Positions 31,008-41,105 of a DNA stretch of 64,000 nt are shown piece after piece. The stretch is taken from the NCBI RefSeq assembly GCF_014652315.1, contig NZ_BMYO01000001.1:558001-622000 (forward strand). The letters run 5' to 3'. How positions within the stretch are numbered: the first letter of the stretch is position 1; the number at the start of each line of letters is the position of its first letter. The translations under genes and the position numbers were made by a program. The DNA is from Jeongeupia chitinilytica (lineage in GTDB: Bacteria; Pseudomonadota; Gammaproteobacteria; Burkholderiales; Chitinibacteraceae). The notes below the pieces were generated by a model. That model saw only the letters and a list, made by a program, of their open reading frames with translations, had not been told where the DNA came from and ran no database searches.

Positions 31008-32318
31008 ATGGCCATTCGCGTTGCAAGTTCCACCGTCTACGACATCGGCAGCCGCGGCATGCAGTCGCAACAGTCGCTGCAGGCAAGGTTGCAGAACCAG
31101 CTGTCGACCGGCCGGCGCATCCTCACGCCATCGGACGATCCGATCGGCGCGTCGCGCGTGCTGTCGGTGAATCAGGCGCAGTCGATCAACACCCAGTACA
31201 GCGTCAACAGCAAGGCCGTCGATTCGGCGCTCGGTCTGACCGAGTCGACGCTGCAGCAGGTGACCGAGCTGGTGCAGAACGTCCAGCAGCTTGCAGTCCA
31301 GGCCGGCAATCCCGGCCTGAGTGCCGCGGACCGGCAGTCGATCAACGTCGAGCTGAAGTCGCGTTACGAAGAGTTGATGGGGCTGGCGAATACCACGGAC
31401 GGGTCGGGCCAGTACCTGTTCTCGGGCTTTCGCGGCAGCACCAAGCCGTTTTCCGAATCGAGCTTCGGCAACGTCCAGTACCTCGGCGACGAAGGCCAGC
31501 GGCTGGTGCAGATTTCGGCATCGCGCAACCTGCCGATTTCGGAGTCCGGCACGACGGTGTTCGGTTCGGTGAAGAACGGCAACGGCACTTTCCAGACTGC
31601 TGCCGCTGCAGGCAATACCGGCTCGGGCATGGTCGACATCGGCACCGTGACCAATCCGCTCAAGTGGTCGGCCGCCGGCAACGTGCAGGATTACAAGGTT
31701 GCGTTCAACGTCGATGCCGCCGGCGTGACGACATATGACATCGTCGACGCCACGAGCAACAAGTCGATGATCGACGGTTTCGACTATGCGACCGGCACGC
31801 GTCCGGCGGGTATGCCGCGCGCGTACAACGCCGGCAGCGAGATCGAGCTCAAGCAGCTGCCGACCGATCCGGCGGGACCGGCCTGGGATGCCGGCGTGTC
31901 GCTCGGCATCAAGGGCGTGCCGGCCAATGGCGACAGTTTCAGCGTCCAGCCCTCGCAAAGCCAGGACATGTTCTCGATGCTGGCGGACTTCTCCAACATC
32001 CTCGGTGCGCCGCAGTTCGACGAGAATTCGAAGGCGACCTATCAGAACGGTCTGGGCCGGGTCATCGGCAACCTGTCGAACGCGCTCGACAGCGTGCTGT
32101 CGACGCAGTCGAAGATCGGTGCGCGGATGAACGAGACCGAGTCGGTCCGCAATACCAATGAAGACCTCGACCTGCAGTACAGCCAGACCCTGTCCGGATT
32201 GCAGGACCTCGACTACTCGAAGGCGATCAGCGATTTTGCCTTTACCCAGACGCTGCTCGACGCGGCACGGGCGACGTACTCGAAAGTGCAGGGCATGAGC
32301 CTGTTCAAGTACCTCTGA
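31008..32318 (+). CDS. flgL: hook-filament junction protein FlgL (HAP3)
   Basis: A 436-aa flagellin-like junction protein. The N-terminal coiled coil has RLQNQLSTGRRILTPSDDPI, the FlgL/flagellin motif, and a conserved C-terminal helix reads YSKAISDFAFTQTLLDAARA. The central insertion (about 170-330) makes it longer than E. coli FlgL (317). It starts 11 bp after flgK; a terminator follows. It connects the hook to the filament outside the cell. Confidence 0.94.
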   Translation: MAIRVASSTVYDIGSRGMQSQQSLQARLQNQLSTGRRILTPSDDPIGASRVLSVNQAQSINTQYSVNSKAVDSALGLTESTLQQVTELVQNVQQLAVQAGNPGLSAADRQSINVELKSRYEELMGLANTTDGSGQYLFSGFRGSTKPFSESSFGNVQYLGDEGQRLVQISASRNLPISESGTTVFGSVKNGNGTFQTAAAAGNTGSGMVDIGTVTNPLKWSAAGNVQDYKVAFNVDAAGVTTYDIVDATSNKSMIDGFDYATGTRPAGMPRAYNAGSEIELKQLPTDPAGPAWDAGVSLGIKGVPANGDSFSVQPSQSQDMFSMLADFSNILGAPQFDENSKATYQNGLGRVIGNLSNALDSVLSTQSKIGARMNETESVRNTNEDLDLQYSQTLSGLQDLDYSKAISDFAFTQTLLDAARATYSKVQGMSLFKYL

Positions 32319-32337
32319 CACCGGTTCTACCCAGCAG

Positions 32338-32362
32338 AACGGCCCGCCAGTGCGGGCCGTTT
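32338..32362 (+). terminator. Rho-independent terminator after flgL
   Basis: AACGGCCCGC (32338-32347), loop CAGT, GCGGGCCGTT (32352-32361) and a T. It closes the flagellar cluster. A -10-like TACAAT for radA follows at 32370. Confidence 0.8.
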
Positions 32363-32405
32363 GCGCTGTTACAATGGCGGGCCGAAACCCCGACCGCGAT
32401 TTTCC

Positions 32406-33767
32406 ATGGCCAAGGACAAAACCGTTTACAGCTGCAGCGCCTGCGGCGGCCTTTCGCCCAAATGGCAGGGGCAGTGCCCGAGCTGTGGTGAATGGAACAC
32501 GCTGAGCGAAGCGATCGCCGAATCGAAACCCGGTGGCAGCGGCAACCGCTTTGCCGCGCTGGCCGCCGACGGGCAGGTCCGCCAGCTCGCCGACGTCGAT
32601 GCCGAGGAGCTGCCGCGCACGCCGACCGGGATTGCAGAACTCGATCGCGTACTCGGTGGCGGACTGGTCCCCGGTGGCGTGGTGCTGATCGGTGGCGATC
32701 CGGGCATCGGAAAATCGACCTTGTTGCTGCAGGCGCTGACCCGGCTGGCACCGGAACGCAAGGTGCTCTACGTCTCCGGTGAGGAGTCGGCGCAGCAGAT
32801 CGCGTTGCGTGCCAAGCGGCTCGATCTGGCCGATGCGCCGGTGTCGCTGTTCGCCGAGATCGGCCTCGAACGCATCCTGACGATGCTCGACCGCGAAAAG
32901 CCGCAGGTCGTCGTCATCGACTCGATCCAGACGATGTACACCGAGGCGCTGACCAGTGCACCGGGCAGTGTCGCCCAGGTGCGCGAGTGTGCGGCGCAGC
33001 TGACCCGTTTTGCCAAGCGCCACGGCACGACGATCCTGCTGGTCGGCCACGTGACCAAGGAAGGTGCGCTGGCCGGGCCGCGCGTGCTCGAGCACATCGT
33101 CGACGCAGTGCTGTATTTCGAAGGCGATACGCATTCGAGCTTCCGGCTGATCCGGGCGATCAAGAACCGTTTCGGGGCGGTCAACGAACTGGGCGTGTTC
33201 GCGATGACCGACAAGGGCCTCAAGGAAGTCGCCAACCCCTCGGCGCTGTTCCTCAGTCAGCACAAGGAGCCGGTACCCGGCTCGTGCGTACTGGTGACGC
33301 AGGAGGGCTCGCGGCCGATGCTGGTCGAAGTGCAGGCGCTCGTCGACGATGCGCACGCGCCGCAGGCACGGCGGCTGGCGGTCGGTGTCGAACAGAACCG
33401 GCTGGCCTTGCTGCTGGCGGTGTTGCACCGGCATGCCGGCATCGCCGCGTTCGATCAGGACGTGTTCATCAACGCCGTCGGTGGCGTGCGCATCAGCGAG
33501 CCGGCCGCAGACCTGGCGATGCTGCTGGCGATCGTCTCGTCGCTCAAGGACCGGCCGCTGCCGCACAAACTGGTGGTGTTCGGCGAAGTCGGCCTGGCAG
33601 GCGAGGTACGGCCGGTACAGCGCGGGCAGGAGCGGTTGCGCGAGGCCGCCAAGCTTGGCTTCACCCACGCCATCGTCCCGAAGGCCAACCGGCCGCGATC
33701 GCCGATCGAAGGGATGACCGTGACCGCAGTCGAGCGCTTGGCCGATGCGGTCGGCGCGGCACTGTAA
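32406..33767 (+). CDS. radA: DNA repair protein RadA (Sms)
   Basis: A 453-aa RecA-like branch-migration helicase. The N-terminal four-Cys zinc finger is CSACGGLSPKWQGQCPSCGE (residues 9-28). Walker A is GGDPGIGKST near 97-106, the RadA motif is KNRFG, and a C-terminal Lon-protease-like domain (about 280-450) ends the protein. It processes recombination intermediates during homologous recombination and repair. The ATG at 32406 follows a TACAAT -10-like box by about 30 bp; no strong Shine-Dalgarno is seen. Confidence 0.95.
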   Translation: MAKDKTVYSCSACGGLSPKWQGQCPSCGEWNTLSEAIAESKPGGSGNRFAALAADGQVRQLADVDAEELPRTPTGIAELDRVLGGGLVPGGVVLIGGDPGIGKSTLLLQALTRLAPERKVLYVSGEESAQQIALRAKRLDLADAPVSLFAEIGLERILTMLDREKPQVVVIDSIQTMYTEALTSAPGSVAQVRECAAQLTRFAKRHGTTILLVGHVTKEGALAGPRVLEHIVDAVLYFEGDTHSSFRLIRAIKNRFGAVNELGVFAMTDKGLKEVANPSALFLSQHKEPVPGSCVLVTQEGSRPMLVEVQALVDDAHAPQARRLAVGVEQNRLALLLAVLHRHAGIAAFDQDVFINAVGGVRISEPAADLAMLLAIVSSLKDRPLPHKLVVFGEVGLAGEVRPVQRGQERLREAAKLGFTHAIVPKANRPRSPIEGMTVTAVERLADAVGAAL

Positions 33768-33909
33768 GTGCCTAGGCTGAGGCTATCATTGCGATTGAAT
33801 CGTTTTTACCGGCTGACGGTTGAATGACGATAAAATGCCCCCATTGATTCGATAACGCCTTGCCGTCCTAGCGGTGCGGCAACCGACTACCCCTAAGCGG
33901 AGATTTTTC

Positions 33910-34236
33910 ATGAGCGAACATATCGTGCAAGTAACCGACGCCAGCTTCGACGCCGACGTGCTGCAGGCGCAGACCCCGGTTCTGGTCGACTACTGGGCTG
34001 AATGGTGCGGCCCTTGCAAGATGATCGCGCCGATTCTTGACGAAGTGGCGGGCGAGTACGCCGGCAAGCTCAAGATCGCCAAGCTCAACATCGACGAAAA
34101 CCAGGCTACGCCGCCGAAATTCGGCATTCGCGGCATTCCGACGCTGATGCTGTTTGTCGGTGGCGAAGTGAAGGCCACCAAGGTCGGTGCCCTGTCGAAG
34201 TCGCAACTGACCGCATTCCTCGACAGCAACCTGTAA
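33910..34236 (+). CDS. trxA: thioredoxin 1
   Basis: A 108-aa thioredoxin with active site WCGPCK (Cys33 and Cys36) in VDYWAEWCGPCKM and the cis-Pro loop GIRGIPTLMLF. It is a cytosolic dithiol reductant for ribonucleotide reductase, peroxiredoxins and methionine sulfoxide reductases, and so a plausible electron donor for the peroxiredoxin encoded at 15628. GGAG lies nine bases before the ATG. trxA next to rho is a common order in proteobacteria. Confidence 0.97.
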   Translation: MSEHIVQVTDASFDADVLQAQTPVLVDYWAEWCGPCKMIAPILDEVAGEYAGKLKIAKLNIDENQATPPKFGIRGIPTLMLFVGGEVKATKVGALSKSQLTAFLDSNL

Positions 34237-34267
34237 TTCCCCGACCGTCAACACCGTTGGCGGTTTG

Positions 34268-34300
34268 CAAGGCGGGCAACTCCCACGGTTGCCCGCCTTG
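34268..34300. terminator. long hairpin after trxA
   Basis: CAAGGCGGGCAAC (34268-34280), seven-base loop, GTTGCCCGCCTTG (34288-34300): a 13-bp perfect stem. The downstream T-run is weak, so termination may be partial or Rho-assisted. Confidence 0.7.
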
Positions 34301-34349
34301 ACATTGCATTTTGTTGGCGTATACGCTTACAAGTATTCTTTGCGCCGGG

Positions 34350-34425
34350 GTTCTCCCGCGCAGCCGTTCCCGCACCCGTTCCAGTCTTTCCGACTCCACA
34401 GCCCATATCCTATCGGCCGCCCTCT
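34350..34425 (+). promoter_or_regulatory. C-rich, G-poor rho leader (rut-like)
   Basis: The 75 bases before the rho ATG are rich in C and T and poor in G, with repeated CCG, CCC and TCC steps. This matches the composition of Rho-utilisation sites. Rho is autoregulated through its leader in E. coli. Composition only; no structure computed. Confidence 0.4.
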
Positions 34426-35682
<1,257 letters not shown>

Positions 35683-35769
35683 TCCCGATCTTGCCGCGAG
35701 CAGTCCGATCTGGAATAATGTTGCGTCTTGCGCCGGCACAATCCCGGCGCGCAAACTCTAGGAAAAGCC

Positions 35770-36027
35770 ATGAAAGCCGATATCCATCCCGAATACAACG
35801 AAGTCATCTTCTTCGACGCAAGCGTTGACTTCAAATTCCTGACCCGTTCGACCCTGAAGCCGAAGGGCGGTGAGACCATGAAGTGGACCGACGGCAAGGA
35901 CTACCCGGTCGTGCGTCTGGACGTGTCGTCGGAATCGCATCCGTTCTACACCGGCAAGCAGAAGATCGTCGACACCGCTGGCCGTATCGAGAAGTTCCGC
36001 AACAAGTACGCGATGTACAGCAAGTAA
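35770..36027 (+). CDS. rpmE2: 50S ribosomal protein L31 type B
   Basis: An 85-aa ribosomal protein, starting MKADIHPEYNEVIFFDASVD and ending RIEKFRNKYAMYSK. The CxxC zinc ligands of type A L31 are absent, so this is the zinc-independent type B form. In bacteria with both forms, type B is made when zinc is scarce; no type A gene is visible in this window and I see no convincing Zur box. AGGAAA precedes the ATG. Confidence 0.95.
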   Translation: MKADIHPEYNEVIFFDASVDFKFLTRSTLKPKGGETMKWTDGKDYPVVRLDVSSESHPFYTGKQKIVDTAGRIEKFRNKYAMYSK

Positions 36028-36045
36028 GCCGGAACCCGGTCAAAC

Positions 36046-36075
36046 AAAAAAGGCAGCTTTACGGCTGCCTTTTTT
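36046..36075 (+). terminator. Rho-independent terminator after rpmE2
   Basis: AAAAAAGGCAGC (36046-36057), loop, GCTGCCTTTTTT (36064-36075). A classic A-stem-T structure, functional in both directions. Confidence 0.92.
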
Positions 36076-36121
36076 GTCTTCTGCGCTTATCCTTTTCCTT
36101 CCTTCTCCGATCCGCGTCCGC

Positions 36122-37768
36122 ATGCTGACCTATCTGCCGCCTTCCGAGCGAGAAACGCCGCCCCCGCCGTCCGACAAACCCTGGTTGCTGTTGCTGCTGT
36201 GCGTGTTCTGGGTCTTTCCCGGTCTGGTCGGTCACGATCCCTGGAAGCCGGGTGAACTGGAAACGGCAGCGGTAATCGGCCGATTCCTTTCCGGCCAGCA
36301 CTGGTCGCTGCCGTTCTTTGGCGAACAGCCTTATCTGATCGCCGGACCCTTGTATTACTGGAGCGCTGCCTTGCTGGCCTGGCCGCTCGGCAAGCTCGGC
36401 CTCGCTGTTCACGACGCCGCACGACTGATTACCGGCGTGTGGACTGCTCTGGCGATGTGGGGGGTAGGGCTGGCCGGGCGCGAACTGTTCGGTCGGCGGC
36501 AGGGACGCGTCTGCGTGATGGTGCTGATCGGTTCGATCGGCCTCGTCGTCTGGGGGCATCACCTGGCGCCACCGATCCTCACGCTGACCGCGTTCGCGTG
36601 GCTGGCCTATGCGCTGGCGTATGCGCGGCGCCAGCCGCTGCTGGCGGGGTTGCTGCTCGGTCTGGTGTGGCTGGTGCTGATCGCTGGCAGCAATCTCGGG
36701 CAGCTCGGCCTGGCTGTACTGATGGCGGTTGTGGTCGGGGCACTCGGCCCTTGGCGCCGGTCCGCCTATCTGGTGACGTTGCTTGCCGCGCTGGTGATTG
36801 CCATTCCGGTGGGGGCCATCTGGCTGATCGATCTGGTTCGGTATGACCCAGCGGCCTTCGCGCAGTGGCTGCGCCTGTTTGCTTTCGGACCATATGACGG
36901 TATCGGCAGCTCCGCCTGGCTGGGAACTGCCGGCTATGTGCTGGCCGTCGTGCCATGGTTCGCCTGGCCGGCATTGCCGCTGGCGTGCTGGGGGATCTGG
37001 AGCAACCGGGCCGAGCTCGGTTCACAGCCGAAGTTGTTGCTGCCGCTGATCATGGCCGGGCTCGGTCTGCTGTGGCTGCTGCTGGCCGGTGACGTGCGCG
37101 AATCGGACCTGCTCGTGCTGTTGCCCTCGCTGTCGCTGCTGGCGGGGGCCGGCATCGACAGCTTGCGGCGCGGGGCGGCGGCTGCGCTGAACTGGTTTGG
37201 CGTGATGACCTTCGGCATTGGTGCCGCGCTGCTGTGGCTGGGCTGGCTGATCCTGCATCTCGGGGCCCCTGCAAGCTGGGGCAATGCGCTGCAGGCTGCG
37301 AGTCCGGCTTACGAGCCGTCCTGGCACTTCGGTGGTCTGCTCAGTGCGGCGGCGATCAGCGCACTCTGGTGCTGGGTGCTGGTACGCAAACGTCCGTTGG
37401 GTCGGCTGGCCGTAACCAACTGGGCCTGCGGCGTGACCCTGCTCTGGGGGGTGCTGATCGGTTTGTGGCAACCCTGGCTGGATGCGTCCAAGAGCTATCG
37501 GGATGTCGTGATGTCGCTGCGGCAGGCGCTGGACCAGCAAGTGCCGCCGGGATGCATTGCCGGCGAGGTATCGACATCGATGCTGGCGTCACTCGATTAC
37601 TTTGCCGGCATCCGCCTTCGCAGCGGGCCTGCGGCGGCGGAATGCTCGCTGGTGTTGCGGCAGGGAACGCCGCCGGTGGGATCGTGGATCCGCTGGGAGG
37701 GGCAGCGCGCCGGTGAGAGCCGGGAGCGTTTCTACCTGATCCAGCTGCCCGAAGGCGGCGGCGAATAA
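36122..37768 (+). CDS. ArnT-like integral membrane glycosyltransferase (GT83/GT39 type)
   Basis: A 548-aa protein with about ten or more predicted transmembrane helices. The first periplasmic loop has HDPWKPGELETAAVIGRFL (about residues 41-59), the position of the catalytic acidic residues in ArnT/PMT-type enzymes, followed by SGQHWSLPFFGEQPYLIAGP. Such enzymes use polyprenyl-phosphate sugars to modify lipid A, glycans or proteins at the periplasmic face. No arn operon is adjacent, so the acceptor is unknown. The GTG/TTG extensions upstream overlap the terminator; MLTYLPPSE at 36122 is chosen. Confidence 0.78.
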   Translation: MLTYLPPSERETPPPPSDKPWLLLLLCVFWVFPGLVGHDPWKPGELETAAVIGRFLSGQHWSLPFFGEQPYLIAGPLYYWSAALLAWPLGKLGLAVHDAARLITGVWTALAMWGVGLAGRELFGRRQGRVCVMVLIGSIGLVVWGHHLAPPILTLTAFAWLAYALAYARRQPLLAGLLLGLVWLVLIAGSNLGQLGLAVLMAVVVGALGPWRRSAYLVTLLAALVIAIPVGAIWLIDLVRYDPAAFAQWLRLFAFGPYDGIGSSAWLGTAGYVLAVVPWFAWPALPLACWGIWSNRAELGSQPKLLLPLIMAGLGLLWLLLAGDVRESDLLVLLPSLSLLAGAGIDSLRRGAAAALNWFGVMTFGIGAALLWLGWLILHLGAPASWGNALQAASPAYEPSWHFGGLLSAAAISALWCWVLVRKRPLGRLAVTNWACGVTLLWGVLIGLWQPWLDASKSYRDVVMSLRQALDQQVPPGCIAGEVSTSMLASLDYFAGIRLRSGPAAAECSLVLRQGTPPVGSWIRWEGQRAGESRERFYLIQLPEGGGE

Positions 37769-37798
37769 AAAAACGGCGGGAAATCCCGCCGTTTTTTT
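37767..37798. terminator. bidirectional terminator between convergent genes
   Basis: AAAAAAACGGCGGG (37767-37780), loop AAAT, CCCGCCGTTTTTTT (37785-37798). It overlaps the stop codons of both the glycosyltransferase gene and the convergent DUF3149 gene. Confidence 0.92.
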
Positions 37799-37961
37799 AT
37801 TCCTTGGTGCTGGCCGGTGCGTCAGGGTCGACCGCGTTGAGGATGTTGCGTCGCACGAACCAGAAGAGGTAGCCGGCCATGCCGCAGACGAACACGATGG
37901 TGAACAGGCTCAAGAGGCCGATGTCGGACGTAAGCAGTGTTTGTAGCGGTGTGTTTTCCAT
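37797..37961 (-). CDS. DUF3149 small membrane protein
   Basis: A 54-aa protein with one transmembrane helix (about residues 15-37, GLLSLFTIVFVCGMAGYLFW). The N-terminal MENTPLQTLLTSDIG is the DUF3149 pattern of betaproteobacterial small proteins. AGGAG lies eight bases upstream of the ATG, which fixes the start; the frame extends further upstream without conservation. Last gene of the leftward block behind the GGDEF protein. Function unknown. Confidence 0.85.
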   Translation of the reverse strand: MENTPLQTLLTSDIGLLSLFTIVFVCGMAGYLFWFVRRNILNAVDPDAPASTKE

Positions 37962-38025
37962 TTTCGGGGCTCCTGCGTCGATGCCCCAATATGCCGAAGG
38001 GATGTTCGGCAGGCCTTGATGCCGG

Positions 38026-39900
38026 TCAAGGTATGAGGGCGCTCTGTTGCTGGCAAACGCGGTTGCGACCGGCATGTTTGGCGTCGTAGAGCGCTAGGTC
38101 GGCCCGCTTCAGCAGCGGGTCGATCAGCGTGTCGCCCGGCTCCAGTGGCGTGATGCCAATGCTGGCAGTGAAACGTATCGTTTCGCCGCTGGGAATGACC
38201 AGTTCGTGCGCTTCGATCCGGGCACGTAGGCGTTCGGCGACCAGCAGCGCCATCGGCATCGGTGTTTCGGGTAGCAGCGCAGCGAACTCCTCGCCGCCCA
38301 GCCGGCCGATCACGTCGGCATCCCGCAGCGTACTGCGGCAAAGCGCGGCAATGGCCCGGATGGCCGCGTCACCGGCATCGTGCCCGTACGCGTCGTTGAT
38401 GCGCTTGAAATGGTCGATGTCGATCATCATCAACGTCAGTGGCCGGCCATAGCGCTGGGCGCGGATCAGTTCGTGGTTGGACACGTCCATGAAATGCGCA
38501 CGATTGGCCAGCCCCGACAGACCATCGGTGGTGGCGCGACGTTGCAGTTCGGATTCGAGCGCCTTGTGCTCGGTGATGTCGCTGATGCCGATCAGCAGGG
38601 TGGTGCCGGCACTGCCCTGTGCCAGCGACATCGACAGATGGCCCCAGAACGTCTCGCCATTGCTCCGACGCAACCGCACTTCGAGATTGCGCACCGGTTG
38701 GCTCTGCCGAACATTCTCCAGTTGATTGAGGAAGTCGAGCCGGTCCTGATACAGCTGGAACACGCGCATCGAGAGCGCGGTGGCCTGCGGCAGCGCGAAC
38801 ATCTGCGATGCCTGCTGATTGATGTAGGTGATGAAGTGGTCACCCGGACGGCTCAGTACCAGTGCGACCGGTGTGGTTTCGATCATCTGCCGGAAGCGCG
38901 ATTCGCTGGCGTCCAGCCGCTTTTCCTTGCTACGCAGATGGGTCGACAGCTGCCGCGATTGCCAGAAGAAATAGGCCATCAGCAGCGCCATGGCCATCAG
39001 TAGCGCACCACCGATCAGGTAATAGCGGGTTTCGGCGTGCCAGCGTGCGAGATAGTCGTTCGAGGACAGGCTGACGGCGACAAAAAACGGCGTGTCGCCG
39101 ATCTGCTGGTAGGCCGTCTGGCGGGTGATGCCGTCGATGCGGGTCTGGCGGACCTGGATGCCTTCCTGGGCACCGTCGCGCAGTGCGCGCAGTGTGGCGG
39201 CATCCGGCTCGAAACCCGCCGGTTGCGGCGGATAACTGGCGATGACGCCGAGGCGCTCGTCGACCAGCATGGCCACGCCCTGATGGCCGAGCGCCAGATT
39301 GCCGAATACGCGGTCGAAATACTGGGTGGTGATCGTCGCGCCAACCCAGCCGTCGAGCTGTCCCGGCGTGATCTCTACGCGGTGGACGATGATCAGGCCG
39401 GGACGCTGCAGGCCACCTTTTCCGTCGAGTCTGGCGTAGTCCCGTTCGATAAAGGGGTTGTTGCGCATCCGGTCCAGCGCTTCCGCTTTGAGCGGAATGT
39501 TGCTGCCCGGCGTATCCAGCGCCCGATGGGTCAGGACCGCATCGGGGCTGAACAGCGCGAGATTGTCGAGCTGGCGGATTTGCGCCAGCTGATCGAGCAG
39601 CAGGCTCTGCAGCGTCTTGTTGCGTGCCTCTCCCAGATCCGGGCTGCTCAGGTCGCCAGGTTGCAGTTGCAATCCGAGGCCATTGACGACCAGATCGACC
39701 TCGCGAAGCGCCGAACCGAGTTGCCCTTCGAGGACGCCGGCGAGATTCCGTGCTTCGTCGCGGGCCCGCTGTACTTCGGCCCGGTAGGAACTGTTGATCT
39801 GCAGGCTGAGGATCAGCAGCAGGCCGAGCGCGAACAGCACGGTCACGACACCGCTGATCAGCGATTGGCGTCCGGACCAGCGCAGCAGGGCTAGGCGCAT
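38026..39900 (-). CDS. membrane diguanylate cyclase (periplasmic sensor-PAS-GGDEF)
   Basis: A 624-aa protein. Transmembrane helix 1 spans about 15-36, a periplasmic Cache/CHASE-like sensor domain about 37-285, and transmembrane helix 2 about 290-310. A PAS domain follows (about 330-445: FRQMIETTPVALVLSR, NGETFWGHLS), then GGDEF (about 455-615). The active site is GGEEF, with the inhibitory I-site RDAD exactly five residues upstream, so it should be an active, product-inhibited c-di-GMP synthase. It starts ten bases after the yajQ stop on the same strand, coupling it to a proposed c-di-GMP effector. Confidence 0.9.
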   Translation of the reverse strand: MRLALLRWSGRQSLISGVVTVLFALGLLLILSLQINSSYRAEVQRARDEARNLAGVLEGQLGSALREVDLVVNGLGLQLQPGDLSSPDLGEARNKTLQSLLLDQLAQIRQLDNLALFSPDAVLTHRALDTPGSNIPLKAEALDRMRNNPFIERDYARLDGKGGLQRPGLIIVHRVEITPGQLDGWVGATITTQYFDRVFGNLALGHQGVAMLVDERLGVIASYPPQPAGFEPDAATLRALRDGAQEGIQVRQTRIDGITRQTAYQQIGDTPFFVAVSLSSNDYLARWHAETRYYLIGGALLMAMALLMAYFFWQSRQLSTHLRSKEKRLDASESRFRQMIETTPVALVLSRPGDHFITYINQQASQMFALPQATALSMRVFQLYQDRLDFLNQLENVRQSQPVRNLEVRLRRSNGETFWGHLSMSLAQGSAGTTLLIGISDITEHKALESELQRRATTDGLSGLANRAHFMDVSNHELIRAQRYGRPLTLMMIDIDHFKRINDAYGHDAGDAAIRAIAALCRSTLRDADVIGRLGGEEFAALLPETPMPMALLVAERLRARIEAHELVIPSGETIRFTASIGITPLEPGDTLIDPLLKRADLALYDAKHAGRNRVCQQQSALIP

Positions 39901-39910
39901 GCGCGACCGC

Positions 39911-40405
39911 TCAGTCGCGGAAGTTCTGGTACTGCAGCGGGAAGTCGGTGATCGACTTGCGCATCAGTGCGATGACTTCCTGCAGCGTGTCGCGTTTGGC
40001 ACCGGTCACGCGGACGGCGTCGCCCTGGATCGCGGTCTGCACCTTGAGCTTGGCGTCCTTGATCAGTTTGATGATCTTCTTGGCCAGTTCCTGGTCGACG
40101 CCGGCCTTGATCTTCAGCACCTGCTTGACCTTGTTGCCGGAAATCTTCTGGACGTCGGCGGCTTCAAGCCGCTTGCTGCTGTCCGGTTCCTTCTTTTCGA
40201 GTGCCGGAAACAGCAGTTCCTTGATCTGGTCGAGCTGGAAGTCCGAATCGCCGTACAGCGTGATCGTTTCTTCCTTTTCCTGCAGCTCGACCTTGGCACT
40301 GGTGCCCTTGAAATCGTAGCGGTTGACAATCGCACGCTCGGCGATGTCGATCGCATTCTTCATTGCGACCATATCGACTTCGGAGGTGATATCAAATGAC
40401 GGCAT
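39911..40405 (-). CDS. yajQ: YajQ-family nucleotide-binding protein
   Basis: A 164-aa soluble protein, the family's standard length, starting MPSFDITSEVDMVAMKNAID with VNRYDFKGTSAKVEL and the C-terminal RVTGAKRDTLQEVIALMR. Characterised members in Xanthomonas and Pseudomonas bind c-di-GMP and modulate transcription; others bind RNA or NAD. Adjacent to and co-directional with a diguanylate cyclase ten bases downstream. The start at 40405 is the conserved one; the frame is open further upstream. Confidence 0.93.
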   Translation of the reverse strand: MPSFDITSEVDMVAMKNAIDIAERAIVNRYDFKGTSAKVELQEKEETITLYGDSDFQLDQIKELLFPALEKKEPDSSKRLEAADVQKISGNKVKQVLKIKAGVDQELAKKIIKLIKDAKLKVQTAIQGDAVRVTGAKRDTLQEVIALMRKSITDFPLQYQNFRD

Positions 40406-40463
40406 GGCAGTTCTCTTGCTGGCTTGAAGCGGAAAGGGCGGCTTGCGCCGCCCCGGGTCTGGC

Positions 40464-40775
40464 TCAGTCGAAGTGGCAGACGTAATGCAGCGTTTCGGTG
40501 ACTTCGATGTCGAAGCTCGAATTGCCCGGCACATTGAAGGCCTGGCCACCGATGACTTCAACCGGATGTGCGCTGCCGGCGACCTTGACGACGCAATGGC
40601 CGTCTTCGATTTCCATCAGTTCCGGCGCGCCGGTGTTGAAGGTGTAGGTGCCGGGCAGGATCACGCCGACGGTTTTCTTGCTGCCGTCGGACAGAATGAT
40701 GGTGTGCGAGACGCACTTGCCGTCGAAGTAGACGTTGGCTTTCTTGACGACGGCGACATTGTCGAACTGGGACAC
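40464..40775 (-). CDS. ppnP: pyrimidine/purine nucleoside phosphorylase PpnP (YaiE), GTG start
   Basis: A 103-aa single-domain cupin-fold enzyme (former DUF1255): MSQFDNVAVVKKANVYFDGK at the start, GVILPGTYTFNTGAPELMEI in the middle and NSSFDIEVTETLHYVCHF at the end. PpnP phosphorolyses several nucleosides to base and ribose-1-phosphate. The start is a GTG at 40775, six bases after GGAG. A TTG two codons upstream touches the GGAG and cannot be used efficiently. Confidence 0.92.
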   Translation of the reverse strand: MSQFDNVAVVKKANVYFDGKCVSHTIILSDGSKKTVGVILPGTYTFNTGAPELMEIEDGHCVVKVAGSAHPVEVIGGQAFNVPGNSSFDIEVTETLHYVCHFD

Positions 40776-40799
40776 GGACAACTCCTTGTTGAATGGGGG

Positions 40800-41021
40800 T
40801 TATTTTTGCAGGACTTCGGTCAGCACTGTCTTGACGATGAATCCGAACATGCCGAAGCCGAGGACGAAGGCCAGCACGATCGTGCCGTAGCGGCCGGCTT
40901 TCGAATCCTTGGCCAGCTTGTAGATGATGAAGCACATGTAGGCAATCAGTGCCGTGCAGAGAATGGTCACCGAGAGGGTGGTGAACGTCTCTTCGTCCAT
41001 GTTCAGGAAGGCGTCGAGCAT
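40800..41021 (-). CDS. DUF2788 small membrane protein
   Basis: A 73-aa protein with two transmembrane helices (about residues 14-36 and 46-66) separated by YKLAKDSKAGRYGT, the DUF2788 signature. Found mainly in beta- and gammaproteobacteria; function unknown. First gene of the leftward DUF2788-ppnP-yajQ-GGDEF-DUF3149 series. An internal ATG (MDEETFTTLS) seven codons in is an alternative start. Confidence 0.88.
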   Translation of the reverse strand: MLDAFLNMDEETFTTLSVTILCTALIAYMCFIIYKLAKDSKAGRYGTIVLAFVLGFGMFGFIVKTVLTEVLQK

Positions 41022-41105
41022 CGGGTCCGCAGTCTGTCTGAATGGTGGGGAATAGCGGCCGGCCGCCGCGCGGGCTTAAACCCGGCGTGGCAGTCGGTAT
41101 CGCGA

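Noticed and set aside
30924..33668. 914-codon minus-strand reading frame opposite flgL and radA
   Set aside because: Shadow of two well-supported genes. Arg/His/Gln-rich with no family features and no ribosome site.
35700..35769. Zur box upstream of rpmE2
   Set aside because: aataatgttgcg recalls half of a Zur site, but no matching second half is present.
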